NCBI RefSeq assembly: GCF_030816295.1
Contig: NZ_JAUSXV010000001.1
Coordinates: 3,162,001 to 3,226,000 of the forward strand
DNA: 64,000 nt
Source: Microbacterium natoriense
GTDB taxonomy: Bacteria > Actinomycetota > Actinomycetes > Actinomycetales > Microbacteriaceae
Direction: 5' to 3'
Shown here: piece after piece, positions 46,170 through 54,709 of the stretch
How positions within the stretch are numbered: the stretch's first letter is position 1
How the letters are laid out: every line of letters begins with the position of its first letter
Program-made: the position numbers and the translations under genes
Notes under the pieces: model-generated
Database searches by the model: none
The model's input: only the letters and a program-made list of their open reading frames with translations
Told to the model about the DNA's origin: nothing

Positions 46170-46922
46170 ATGGGGAACATGCTCGACTCAGCGCCACTGC
46201 TCTCCGCGCCGGCCGACGTCCGCGCAGGAGAGGTGCTGAGGCTGCGCCGTGAGATCAGCCGCATGCAACGGCGACGCAGCGAGCATCCGCTGCTCCCCCT
46301 CGACTCCGCCTTCTCCTCGCTGCTTCCCGACGGCGGACTGCTCACCGGCTCCGCCTACACGGTGTCCCCCTCTCCCTCTCTCATCCTCGCGCTGCTCAGC
46401 GCGGCCTCTCAGAAGGGGCACTGGTGCGCGGTGATCGGCATGCCGACGCTCGGGATCGAAGCCGCCGCCGCATTCGGCATCGATCTCGAGCGGCTGATCC
46501 TCGTGCCGAACCCCGCAGAGCGCTGGCTGGCGGCGACCTCCGCCCTCGCCGAGGTCGTCCCGCTGATCGCGGTGCATCCGGGCTCACGGGTCCGCGATGC
46601 CGACGTCTCGCGACTGAGCGCCCGGCTGCGCGACCGCGGCACCACCTTGCTCGTCACCGAATCGGCGGCGAGCGAGGCCTGGCCGCAGAGCGAGGGCAGC
46701 ATCCGACTGACCGACCCGCACTGGCACGGTCTCGGCGAAGGGTGGGGGCTGCTCCAGGACTGCACGGCGACCGTGACCGCGCAGATCAGACGCGCTCCGC
46801 TCGCCTCGAGCGTGCAGGTGCGCCTGCCGGGAAGCCACGGAGCGGTCGAGGCGATCGAGACGGCTCCCGCCGCCATCGCCGAGCTGCCGATGCGGTTCGC
46901 CCCCCTGGCGGTGGCCGGATGA
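46170..46922 (+). CDS. imuA: ImuA-like mutasome accessory protein
   Basis: A 250-residue RecA/SulA-like protein from ATG 46170, with alternatives at 46179 and GTG 46080. It contains a degenerate RecA-fold core (LPDGGLLTGSAYTVSPSPSLILALLSAA) without a clear Walker A. The first gene of the imuA-imuB-dnaE2 operon, it overlaps imuB by 4 bp (ATGA). ImuA and ImuB act with DnaE2 and the sliding clamp in damage-induced mutagenesis. The upstream region is AT-rich with TAGATT at 46151 and a GTTCGAAC palindrome at 46109, which falls short of a full LexA box. Confidence 0.83.
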   Translation: MGNMLDSAPLLSAPADVRAGEVLRLRREISRMQRRRSEHPLLPLDSAFSSLLPDGGLLTGSAYTVSPSPSLILALLSAASQKGHWCAVIGMPTLGIEAAAAFGIDLERLILVPNPAERWLAATSALAEVVPLIAVHPGSRVRDADVSRLSARLRDRGTTLLVTESAASEAWPQSEGSIRLTDPHWHGLGEGWGLLQDCTATVTAQIRRAPLASSVQVRLPGSHGAVEAIETAPAAIAELPMRFAPLAVAG

Positions 46923-48454
46923 CGTCTCCGCTCCGCGTCTTCGCCCTGTGGTTGCCCGACTGGCCGCTGCGCGCCGCCCTCGGCCCGCCGCCGCATCCGC
47001 CCACCGCACTGGTGCACGCGAACGCCGTCGTGGCGTGCACGGCATCCGCCCGCGAGCACGGAGTGCGCATAGGCCAGCGTCGCAGAGAGGCCCAGGGGCG
47101 GCTCGCCGCCTTGCGGGTGCTCCCCCACGATCCGACGAGGGACGATCGCGCGTTCCTCCCCGTGCTGCGGCTCGTCGAGCGGCACGCACCGGGGGCGACG
47201 CTGCTGCGCCCCGGGCTCGCCGTGATCCGCGCCAGAGGGTTGGCACGCTTCCACGGAGGGGAGGCCGAGGCGGGCAGCGCGTTGCTCGACATCCTCACCG
47301 CGGCCGGGTACTCCGAAGCCCGGATAGGCGTCGCCGACGGCCCGTTCACGGCTGAGCTCGCTGCGCACGGGTCCGAGCCGTGCACGGTCGTCCCGGCAGG
47401 GCGCTCGGCGGAGTTCCTCGCCCCTCTCCCTGTGCAGGCGCTCCGCGATGAGCATCTCGCGGGCCTCCTGACCCGCCTGGGCGTGCACACCCTCGGCGGA
47501 TTCGCCGCACTCGACGCCATCGAGGTCCGCGATCGCTTCGGCGAGCGCGGAGCGCGCCTTCACGCCCTGGCGGCCGGCGCGGATTCCCGGGTGCCCGCTC
47601 CGCGGCCTCCCGATCCCGAGCTCGTGCGGGCCGTGGAGTTCGAACCCGCCCTGGCCGGCACCGATCAGGTCGCCTTCGCCGTGCGGCAGACTGCGGATGC
47701 CGTGCTCCTCGCCCTCGACGACGCTGCCTCCGTGTGCACCGAGGTGCGCATCGACCTGACCGACGACAACGGACAGGTGTTCTCCCGGTCGTGGCTGCAT
47801 CCGACCTGCTTCGACGCCGCGGATCTCGTCGATCGCGTGCGCTGGCAGCTCGAGGCGCTGGCTGCGGAGTCTGCGCAGACGCCCGTCGACGAGGCCAGAT
47901 CGTTCGGCGGCATCGTGGCCGTGCGCATCGTGCCGATCGCGGTCGACGACGCGGCCCATCATCAGCCCGGCCTGTTCGGCTCGGCCACCGACGAGCGTCT
48001 GCACCACGCGGTCTCCCGCGTGCAGACCATGCTCGGGCACGAGGGGGTGGTCACCGCCGCGATCGCGGGCGGACGCTGGCTCGCCGATCGGCAGGTGCTC
48101 ACGCCCTGGGGCGAGCGCACCGTCGCCCCCCGCGATCCGGTGCGCCCGTGGCCGGGGAGCCTGCCCGATCCGGTGCCTGCCGAGGTGTTCCTCCCGCCAC
48201 GGCCCATCGGCGTGGAGTCGGCGACGGGCGAGAGCATCGGCATCGACGGCCGGGGTTCGCTCTCCGCCTCGCCCGCGCGCATAGACGGGGCCGGTGTGCA
48301 GGCGTGGGCGGGCCCGTGGCCGATCGCCGAACGGCGGTGGGCGGCTGACGGCGGCAAGAAGGGGCACCGGCTGCAGATCGTCGACGACCGCGAGCGCGCC
48401 TGGCTGGTGTTCTGCACCGGCGGTCGCTGGTGGGCTGAGGGGAGGTACCGCTGA
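46919..48454 (+). CDS. imuB: ImuB, catalytically dead Y-family polymerase homologue
   Basis: A 511-residue Y-family-fold protein. Its N-terminus reads VFALWLPDWPLRAAL where active polymerases have the DxDAFFASVE catalytic motif, so the metal-binding acid is missing. A palm, fingers and little-finger layout can still be followed. A clamp-binding segment is expected in the C-terminal part. ImuB is an adaptor that recruits DnaE2 and ImuA to the beta clamp. Stop and dnaE2 start overlap by one base (TGATG). Confidence 0.9.
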   Translation: MTSPLRVFALWLPDWPLRAALGPPPHPPTALVHANAVVACTASAREHGVRIGQRRREAQGRLAALRVLPHDPTRDDRAFLPVLRLVERHAPGATLLRPGLAVIRARGLARFHGGEAEAGSALLDILTAAGYSEARIGVADGPFTAELAAHGSEPCTVVPAGRSAEFLAPLPVQALRDEHLAGLLTRLGVHTLGGFAALDAIEVRDRFGERGARLHALAAGADSRVPAPRPPDPELVRAVEFEPALAGTDQVAFAVRQTADAVLLALDDAASVCTEVRIDLTDDNGQVFSRSWLHPTCFDAADLVDRVRWQLEALAAESAQTPVDEARSFGGIVAVRIVPIAVDDAAHHQPGLFGSATDERLHHAVSRVQTMLGHEGVVTAAIAGGRWLADRQVLTPWGERTVAPRDPVRPWPGSLPDPVPAEVFLPPRPIGVESATGESIGIDGRGSLSASPARIDGAGVQAWAGPWPIAERRWAADGGKKGHRLQIVDDRERAWLVFCTGGRWWAEGRYR

Positions 48455-51400
48455 TGGGCTGGCACAACCCGCCGCTCACCTGGAGCGAGATCGAGCGCAC
48501 TCTCAGCGGCGACGAGCCGCCGAGTGCCGAACCGCGCGGCACGCGGACCGACCCGGGGCCGGTGAGTCGGAAGCGCGACTACACCGCGCCTCCCCCGATC
48601 ACGCGCCCCGACGACGCCGTGCCCTACGCCGAACTGCACGCGCACTCCTCCTACTCCTTCCTCGACGGCGCCTCCTCCCCGCAGGAGCTGCTCGTCGAGG
48701 CCGAGCGACTGGGCCTGTCGGCTCTGGCGCTCACCGACCACGACGGCTTCTACGGGGCCGCCCGATTCGCCGAGGTCGCCGACATGATGGAGGCCTCCGT
48801 GCAGACCGTGTACGGCGCCGAGCTCTCCCTGGGCCTCGACGCCGCGCAGCGCGGTGCCGCCGATCCGATCGGAGAGCATCTGCTCGTGCTCGCCGACGGC
48901 CTGGAGGGGTATCACCGCCTCTCCGGCGCGATCACGACCGCGCAGCTGCGGGGCGGAGAGAAGGGCCGGCCGGTGTACGACGTCGATGAACTCGCGGCGA
49001 GCTCGGGCGGACGCTGGACGATCCTCACCGGGTGCCGCAAGGGAGCGGTGCGCCGAGGGCTCGAGGCCGGGGACGCCGTGACACCCCTGCGCCGACTGGT
49101 CGATCTGTTCGGTCGGGATCATGTCGCCGTGGAGCTCTTCGATCACGGCGACCCGCTGGACTCCCGCCGCAACGACGAGCTCGCCTCACTCGCCCGGCGG
49201 ATGCGGCTGCCCGTGCTGGCCACGAACAACGTGCACTACGCGACACCCGAGCGTGCGGGCCTCGCCGAAGCCGTGGCCGCGGTGCGAGCGGTGCGCAGCA
49301 TGGACGAGCTCGACGGCTGGCTGCCGGCACACGGCGGAGCCCATCTGCGCAGCGGCGCAGAGATGACAGCTCGCTTCCAGCGCTACCCGGGGGCGGTCTC
49401 GTACGGACTCGAGCTGGCGGCGGCATCCGCCTTCCCCCTGATCCAGGCCAAGCCTGCGCTGCCGCAGCAGGAGGTGCCCGCGGGGCACACTCCGATGAGC
49501 TGGCTGCGCCATCTGGTCTGGGAGGCGGTGCCGGTGAAGTATCCGCGGCTCGATGACGAGGGGCGCGAGAGGATCGCACGGGAGCTCGACGTGATCGAGG
49601 AGAAGGACTTCCCCGGGTACTTCCTCATCGTGCACGGGATCGTCGCGGAGGCGAAGGATCGCGGCATCCTGTGCCAGGGCCGGGGCTCGGCCGCGGCGAG
49701 CGCGGTGTGCTATCTGCTGGGGATCACCGCGGTCGATCCCATCCTGTACCGGCTCCCCTTCGAGCGCTTCCTCGCCACCACCCGGCAGGAGGAGCCCGAC
49801 ATCGACGTGGACTTCGACTCCAGCCGCCGCGAGGAGATGATCCAGTGGACCTACGAGCAGTACGGCAGGGAGCGGGCGGCTCAGGTGGCGAACGTCATCC
49901 AGTACCGCCCGAAGAACGCGATCCGCGACATGGCGAGAGCGCTCGGCTACTCCCCTGGTCAGCAGGACTCCTGGTCGCGTCAGGTCGACGGCTGGTCGGC
50001 GGGGCTGGAGGTGTCCGAAGACCACGACATCCCCGAGAACGTGCTCGAGTACGCGGGCGAGTTGCTGAAGGCTCCGCGTCACCTCGGCATCCACTCGGGC
50101 GGCATGGTGCTCACCGCACGTCCTGTGGGCGAGGTGGTGCCGGTCGAGCACGCGCGCATGGAGAACCGCACGGTCATCCAGTGGGATAAGGACGATGCGG
50201 CATCCATGGGGCTGGTCAAGTTCGATCTGCTGGGGCTGGGGATGCTGGCGGCCCTCCGGCACTGCTTCGACCTGGTGCACGGCGCCACCGGCGAGGAGTG
50301 GACGCTGGAGACCATCCCCAAGGAGGAGCCGGCGGTCTACGACATGCTCTGCCGTGCCGATTCGATCGGGGTGTTCCAGGTCGAATCGCGCGCACAGATC
50401 GGGCTGCTCCCCCGACTGCAGCCGCGATGCTTCTACGACCTCGCGATCCAGATCGCGCTGATCCGTCCCGGTCCCATCCAGGGCGGGGCCGTGCACCCGT
50501 TCGTCCGGCGCAAGATGGCGAAGGATCAGGTCGATGAGGAGAACCGCGAGCGGATCGCACGCGGCGAGGAGCCTGTGGAGTATCCGATCCCCTATCCGCA
50601 TGACGATCTGAAGCCGATCCTGAAGCGGACGCTGGGCATCCCGATCTTCCAGGAGCAGCTGATCCAGATGGCGACGGCCATCGGCGACTGCACGGCGGAC
50701 GAGGCCGATCTGCTGCGTCGGGCGATGGGCTCCAAGCGAGGGCAGGAGAAGATCGAGCGGGTGAAGGACAAGCTGTACGCGGGGATGAAGAGGCGGGGGC
50801 TGTCGACGGAGCAGTCCGACCGCATCTACGCGCAGATCCAGGCGTTCTCGAACTTCGGGTTCGCGGAGTCGCACTCGCTGTCGTTCGCGCTGCTCGTCTA
50901 TGCCAGCTCCTGGCTGAAGCTGCACTATCCCGCCGCGTTCCTCGCCGGTCTTCTGCGGTCGCAGCCGATGGGCTTCTATTCGGCGTCGACGTTGACATCA
51001 GACGCGCGCAGACACGGGGTCGAGGTGCTGCGTCCCGATCTGCATGCGTCCGGAGCCACCGAGATCCTCGAGCGGACCGGCCCGGCCGGCCCCTGGCTCG
51101 ATTCCTGCCTCCACGACCCGCAGCCGTCGGCCGCGAGATTCGACCGTTCACTGCCCGACGAGTCGGGCGCCCATCGCCGTGACGGAGGCTTCGCCGTGCG
51201 GCTCGGCCTCAGCGGTGTGCGCGGGATCGGGCAGCAGCTGGCCGAACGGATCGTCGCCGAGCGCGAGGCGAACGGCCTCTACCGCGACCTGGGCGATCTG
51301 GTGCGGCGCACGGATGCCACAGCCGCTCAGCTGGAATCGCTCGCCACCGCAGGGGCCTTCGGCTGTCTGGGTCTGCAGCGCCGCGAGGCGATCTGGCTCG

Positions 51401-51894
51401 CCGGCGCCGCCGCCGAGGACCGCGCGCGCTATCTGCCCGGCACGGTCGTCGCCGTACAGCCTCCGCTGTTCGCCGACCAGTCCAGCTATGAGCAGCTCTC
51501 CGCCGATCTCTGGTCGACGGGCGTGTCCACCGACGATCACCCGCTCACCCATTTCCGCGCGGGGCTGCGGGAGCGCGGGGTGCTCACAGCCACCCAGCTG
51601 CAGGATCACGAGGTCGGGCGGCGCATCGAGGTCGCCGGTCTCGTCACGCACCGGCAGCGACCGGCGACCGCGGCCGGAATCACCTTCATCAACCTGGAGG
51701 ACGAGACGGGACTGGTCAACGTGGTCTGCTCGGCAGGTGTCTGGGGCCGCTACCGTCGCGTCGCCCGCGGCTCTCCCGCACTTGTGATCCGCGGCATCCT
51801 GGAGCGCTCCGCCGAGGGCGTCGTGAACGTGCTCGCTGACGGGTTCGAGGATCTGCGCACGGGCTTCGCACACCGGTCGAGAGACTTCCGCTGA
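48454..51894 (+). CDS. dnaE2: Error-prone DNA polymerase DnaE2
   Basis: A C-family polymerase of 1146 residues that bypasses DNA lesions. A PHP domain (about 58-330) begins AELHAHSSYSFLDGA with TDHDGFYG. The polymerase core carries the catalytic aspartates in PDIDVDFDSSRREE. Helix-hairpin-helix and OB-fold regions (IEVAGLVTHRQRP) follow. It lacks the clamp-binding tail of DnaE1. In this mutasome ImuB supplies clamp contact. Operon linkage to imuA-imuB is by overlaps. Confidence 0.95.
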   Translation: MGWHNPPLTWSEIERTLSGDEPPSAEPRGTRTDPGPVSRKRDYTAPPPITRPDDAVPYAELHAHSSYSFLDGASSPQELLVEAERLGLSALALTDHDGFYGAARFAEVADMMEASVQTVYGAELSLGLDAAQRGAADPIGEHLLVLADGLEGYHRLSGAITTAQLRGGEKGRPVYDVDELAASSGGRWTILTGCRKGAVRRGLEAGDAVTPLRRLVDLFGRDHVAVELFDHGDPLDSRRNDELASLARRMRLPVLATNNVHYATPERAGLAEAVAAVRAVRSMDELDGWLPAHGGAHLRSGAEMTARFQRYPGAVSYGLELAAASAFPLIQAKPALPQQEVPAGHTPMSWLRHLVWEAVPVKYPRLDDEGRERIARELDVIEEKDFPGYFLIVHGIVAEAKDRGILCQGRGSAAASAVCYLLGITAVDPILYRLPFERFLATTRQEEPDIDVDFDSSRREEMIQWTYEQYGRERAAQVANVIQYRPKNAIRDMARALGYSPGQQDSWSRQVDGWSAGLEVSEDHDIPENVLEYAGELLKAPRHLGIHSGGMVLTARPVGEVVPVEHARMENRTVIQWDKDDAASMGLVKFDLLGLGMLAALRHCFDLVHGATGEEWTLETIPKEEPAVYDMLCRADSIGVFQVESRAQIGLLPRLQPRCFYDLAIQIALIRPGPIQGGAVHPFVRRKMAKDQVDEENRERIARGEEPVEYPIPYPHDDLKPILKRTLGIPIFQEQLIQMATAIGDCTADEADLLRRAMGSKRGQEKIERVKDKLYAGMKRRGLSTEQSDRIYAQIQAFSNFGFAESHSLSFALLVYASSWLKLHYPAAFLAGLLRSQPMGFYSASTLTSDARRHGVEVLRPDLHASGATEILERTGPAGPWLDSCLHDPQPSAARFDRSLPDESGAHRRDGGFAVRLGLSGVRGIGQQLAERIVAEREANGLYRDLGDLVRRTDATAAQLESLATAGAFGCLGLQRREAIWLAGAAAEDRARYLPGTVVAVQPPLFADQSSYEQLSADLWSTGVSTDDHPLTHFRAGLRERGVLTATQLQDHEVGRRIEVAGLVTHRQRPATAAGITFINLEDETGLVNVVCSAGVWGRYRRVARGSPALVIRGILERSAEGVVNVLADGFEDLRTGFAHRSRDFR

Positions 51895-51921
51895 TCTCCC
51901 CCGAGGACACGGAGGGAGCGT

Positions 51922-52302
51922 TCACCAGATCCGGTCGACGGGCTCCTCCGGCGCTTTGTCCGTCCCGCCCCAGCGGTCAGCCTCCGCCTTCGCCGCGTCG
52001 ACCGCCGCATCCGCTTCACGCAGCGCCGTTCGGGCTCCCGTTCCTCCCGACGCGTCCGGAGCCACGGCGAGTTCGGTATGAGCACCCACACCGCCCAGCA
52101 TGACCGTGCACTCGAGGACCCGTCCCATCCAGCGGACGATCTCCCCTCGCGGCTCTTCAGCGCGGCGGTAGCGGATGCCGGTGTCGAGATCCACGATCGA
52201 GAGGACCGCGGGTTCCCCGCCCTCGACGATCCGTTCGGACACCTCGACGCGATGCCCTCGCGCGATGGCGAGCTGCGCGTTCAGCACGAGCGTCCTGTCC
52301 AT
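51922..52302 (-). CDS. Conserved hypothetical protein
   Basis: A 126-residue protein of mixed charge that is not recognised. The N-terminal two thirds look beta-rich (VEVSERIVEGGEPAVLSIVD, IVRWMGRVLECTVML), and the tail is Ala/Glu-rich and probably helical. It converges on dnaE2 with a 27-bp gap. A leaderless -10 (TAGAGT) precedes the ATG. Codon use is host-like, which supports it as a real gene. Confidence 0.65.
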   Translation of the reverse strand: MDRTLVLNAQLAIARGHRVEVSERIVEGGEPAVLSIVDLDTGIRYRRAEEPRGEIVRWMGRVLECTVMLGGVGAHTELAVAPDASGGTGARTALREADAAVDAAKAEADRWGGTDKAPEEPVDRIW

Positions 52303-52308
52303 GGATCC

Positions 52309-52314
52309 ACTCTA
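52309..52314 (-). promoter_or_regulatory. -10 element of the 126-residue hypothetical gene (leaderless)
   Basis: TAGAGT on the minus strand ends 6 nt before ATG 52302. Confidence 0.45.
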
Positions 52315-52372
52315 TGGTCCGCCGCCGCCACGGCAACCCCGAACGTGGACGGGAAACTTTCGTATATTTCTT

Positions 52373-52392
52373 TGTCCCCCAAATGGCGGACA
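52373..52392. promoter_or_regulatory. 20-bp near-perfect dyad (unknown regulator site)
   Basis: TGTCCCCCA-AA-TGGCGGACA is two 9-bp arms with one mismatch around AA. It sits at the upstream edge of a plus-strand promoter and in the AT-richest stretch of this region. It has the form of a dimeric regulator site. I cannot name the regulator. Confidence 0.55.
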
Positions 52393-52420
52393 TGACAAAA
52401 GAGCGATACTCTGATATACG
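52392..52420 (+). promoter_or_regulatory. Candidate promoter for a non-coding transcript
   Basis: ATGACA (52392-52397) and TATACG (52415-52420) are separated by exactly 17 bp. Transcription would start near 52427. It is the best sigma-70-like promoter match in this intergenic region, and no convincing reading frame follows. Confidence 0.45.
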
Positions 52421-52426
52421 TAACCG

Positions 52427-52557
52427 GGGATACAGGCTGAAGACTGGGGAATCAGCCGATGAGAGCCGCGATTTCTTCGCCGCCCTCCCCTGCCGTCCGG
52501 GAAGGGCGGTGAGCCCTCTCGGGAGATCCAGCTGGGGAGCGGATGACTCGAGAGGGC
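52427..52557 (+). ncRNA. Candidate small RNA with three tandem hairpins
   Basis: Three inverted repeats follow the promoter in order: GGCTGA/TCAGCC (52435-52457, 11-nt loop), CCGCCCT/AGGGCGG (52480-52509) and GCCCTCTCG/CGAGAGGGC (52513-52557, 27-nt loop). The third is perfect over 9 bp. The region between the stops at 52302 and 52756 has no host-like coding frame. A T-run after the last hairpin is missing, so the 3' end is uncertain. From 52558 to 52755 I see nothing further except a GAGGAAGG run with no convincing gene. No known RNA family was recognised. Confidence 0.35.
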
Positions 52558-52755
52558 AACCATCTCCGTCAGCGGCCGTCCTGCTTGAACTCTCCGCCGT
52601 CCGCGCGATAGCGACCGCATCCGCACGCGTCAACCCCGGCGCGCTCGAATCATGCCCGACGTAGCGTCGAAGACGACGATCGAGGAAGGACATGAGATGA
52701 GCGACCTGCTGCCCGGAACCGCGTCGGGCGCGGCGATGGCCGGCTCGATGCGCCC

Positions 52756-53016
52756 CTACTGCTCCAGGAAGCCCTCGTCGTCTGACGCCAGCACCCCGAC
52801 CCCCGCCCCCTCCTCCGAGGATGTCGGCTCGTCATCGAACGGCACTTCTTCGCGCTGGTCGGCCACATCGGCCTCATCGGCCTCGGTCAGTGCGGACACC
52901 GGCTCGAGCGAGACCGCGCGTTCAGGGTCGTCGGGTTCGTCGATGACCGGGCGACGCTGTTCGGCGAGATCGCCCGTCGGCTTCAGGTCGTCGATCCATT
53001 CCTCTGCATCGGACAT
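52756..53016 (-). CDS. Small acidic hypothetical protein
   Basis: An 86-residue, strongly acidic protein from ATG 53016 with an AGAGGA site 7 nt upstream. It has few hydrophobic residues and many Glu/Asp (PVIDEPDDPERAV, EVPFDDEPTSSEEG), so it is probably disordered. It is divergent from the DUF72 gene. It is not recognised. The opposite-strand frame is Ser-rich, as expected for the complement of an acidic gene, and is not considered real. Confidence 0.6.
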   Translation of the reverse strand: MSDAEEWIDDLKPTGDLAEQRRPVIDEPDDPERAVSLEPVSALTEADEADVADQREEVPFDDEPTSSEEGAGVGVLASDDEGFLEQ

Positions 53017-53092
53017 CTCGGGATCCTCTCTCGTGCGGGGTTCTTCGAGCCTGCGCGTGCGTCGGCTCTGCTGCCAAGGGGCTTGACGCGCG

Positions 53093-53959
53093 ATGGTGTC
53101 CTCCCGACAGGTCCGCGGTGTCGCCCGCATCGGCGTCTCGGGGTGGAGGTACCCCCGGTGGCGCGGTGACTTCTACCCGAAGGGCCTGCCGCAGCGACGA
53201 GAGCTGGAGTACATCGGTGAACGGTTCCCCACTGTCGAGCTCAACGGCTCGTTCTATTCGCTGCAACGGCCCGACAGCTATCGGAGGTGGCGTGCGAGCG
53301 TGCCGGAGGACTTCGTGTTCGCTGTGAAGGGCTCTCGATACGTCACGCACATGCTCCGCCTGAAGAACGTCGATCAAGCGCTCTCGAACTTCTTCGCCTC
53401 GGGCCTGCTGGCCCTCGGACCGCAGCTGGGCCCTCTTCTCTGGCAGTTCCCGGAACGGCTGCGTTTCGACGCGGAGCTGCTCGAGGACTTCCTGCAGGCG
53501 CTGCCCGCAACGACCGGAGAAGCGCAGAAGCTCGCTCGCAGGCACGACGCTCGGCTCGACGGACGCGCATGGCTCGAGATCGAGGCCGACGTCCCGATCC
53601 GCCACGCGATCGAACCGCGCTCCTCCTCATGGGACGATCCGTCGAGCCTGCGGCTGCTGCAACGGCACGGAGTCGCGCTCGTGGTGGCCGACACGGCAGG
53701 ACGATGGCCGCGCTTCGACGCACTCACCGCAGACTTCGCCTACGTGCGACTGCATGGTGCCCGCATGCTGTACCACAGCGGATACGCCTCCGCAGAGCTG
53801 CGCGAATGGGCCGATCTCGTGACGGCGTGGGCCGACGGCACCGGCGCGGAGGACGGTCGACCCCGCGACGTGTACGTGTACTTCGACAACGACGCCCGCG
53901 GCCATGCTCCTCACGACGCCGCCGCCCTCGCCGCACTCGTCGCCGAGTATCTCGACTGA
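53093..53959 (+). CDS. DUF72 family protein
   Basis: A 288-residue TIM-barrel-like protein of the DUF72/YecE family. The N-terminal signature IGVSGWRYPRWRGDFYPKGLPQRRELEYI (about 10-38, quoted in part) and VELNGSFYSLQ are typical. DVYVYFDNDARGHAP is the C-terminal family block. Biochemical function is not established. The ATG at 53093 is used; spacing to the divergent acidic gene is 76 bp. Confidence 0.88.
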   Translation: MVSSRQVRGVARIGVSGWRYPRWRGDFYPKGLPQRRELEYIGERFPTVELNGSFYSLQRPDSYRRWRASVPEDFVFAVKGSRYVTHMLRLKNVDQALSNFFASGLLALGPQLGPLLWQFPERLRFDAELLEDFLQALPATTGEAQKLARRHDARLDGRAWLEIEADVPIRHAIEPRSSSWDDPSSLRLLQRHGVALVVADTAGRWPRFDALTADFAYVRLHGARMLYHSGYASAELREWADLVTAWADGTGAEDGRPRDVYVYFDNDARGHAPHDAAALAALVAEYLD

Positions 53960-54032
53960 ACCGGGTCAGGCAGATCCCACGAGTTCCGCGGCCGCGCCGT
54001 CGGACCCTATCCCCTTGCGAACATCGACGAGG

Positions 54033-54617
54033 TCACTCCCGATCCCCGACGTGTCCGGGCGCGGTGAGTGAGAGCACCCGCTCGACGAACGCCGCGTACT
54101 CGCTCATGTAGTGGGTCAGGAACTGCTCCGTCCCGGCATCCGACACCTGGCCGTCGTCGGCGAACACCTCGGGCTTGAACGTGATGTACGCCTCGGGCGC
54201 GTTGAGCTGAGGTGCGTTCAGGAAGCTCAGCACGCTGCGCATCGAGGACTGCATGACGGCGGTGCCGATGGCACCCGTGGATGCGCCGATGATGCCGGTG
54301 GGCTTGCGTGCGAAGGAGTTGTGCCCCCAGGGGCGGGATCCCCAGTCGATCGCATTCTTCAGCGGACCGGGGATCGAGCGGTTGTACTCGGGCGAGACGA
54401 TCAACAGTCCCTCGGACTTCTCGATCGCCTTCTTGAAGTCGGTGACCGCGGTCACCGGATCCATCTCGTCATCACGGTTGTAGAGAGGGAGGTCGCGGAT
54501 CGAGATCTCGGACAGCTCGAGGCTCGGTGGTGCCACGCGCACGAGTGCTTTCGCCAGGACCCGGTTGATCGAGTCCTGCGAGAGGCTGCCGACGATGTAT
54601 CCGATGCGGTGGGTCAT
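54033..54617 (-). CDS. NADPH-dependent FMN reductase family protein
   Basis: A 194-residue flavodoxin-fold oxidoreductase from ATG 54617 (AAGGAG upstream). The FMN phosphate region GSLSQDSINRVLA (about 10-22) and SPEYNRSIPGPLKNAIDW (about 75-92) match chromate/azo/quinone reductases of this family. It is probably cytoplasmic and NAD(P)H-dependent. It lies downstream of the TetR gene of the efflux operon but separated by 92 bp, so joint regulation is uncertain. Confidence 0.88.
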   Translation of the reverse strand: MTHRIGYIVGSLSQDSINRVLAKALVRVAPPSLELSEISIRDLPLYNRDDEMDPVTAVTDFKKAIEKSEGLLIVSPEYNRSIPGPLKNAIDWGSRPWGHNSFARKPTGIIGASTGAIGTAVMQSSMRSVLSFLNAPQLNAPEAYITFKPEVFADDGQVSDAGTEQFLTHYMSEYAAFVERVLSLTAPGHVGDRE

Positions 54618-54709
54618 TGACGTGCTCCTTCGTCTCGGTCGTTCGTCTCCGGTATACGCCACTCGCGTCGAATCGTCCATCCTCCCGGCACCACACGGTC
54701 GGTGTGCGA

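Noticed and set aside
51895..51921. Short stem CTCCC/GGGAG between dnaE2 and the convergent hypothetical gene as a terminator
   Set aside because: Only 5 bp of stem and no T-run.
52420..52480. Possible c-di-AMP (ydaO-type) riboswitch because of GGGGAATC-like and GGGGA runs
   Set aside because: The conserved blocks and pseudoknot partners of that family are not present, and no cell-wall hydrolase gene follows.
52314..52664. 116-residue plus-strand reading frame
   Set aside because: It crosses the dyad, promoter and hairpins, has non-host third-position use at its start, and resembles no protein.
52652..53086. 144-residue plus-strand frame opposite the acidic gene
   Set aside because: It is Ser-rich exactly as the complement of an acidic gene should be. 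The minus-strand gene has the better ribosome site and composition.
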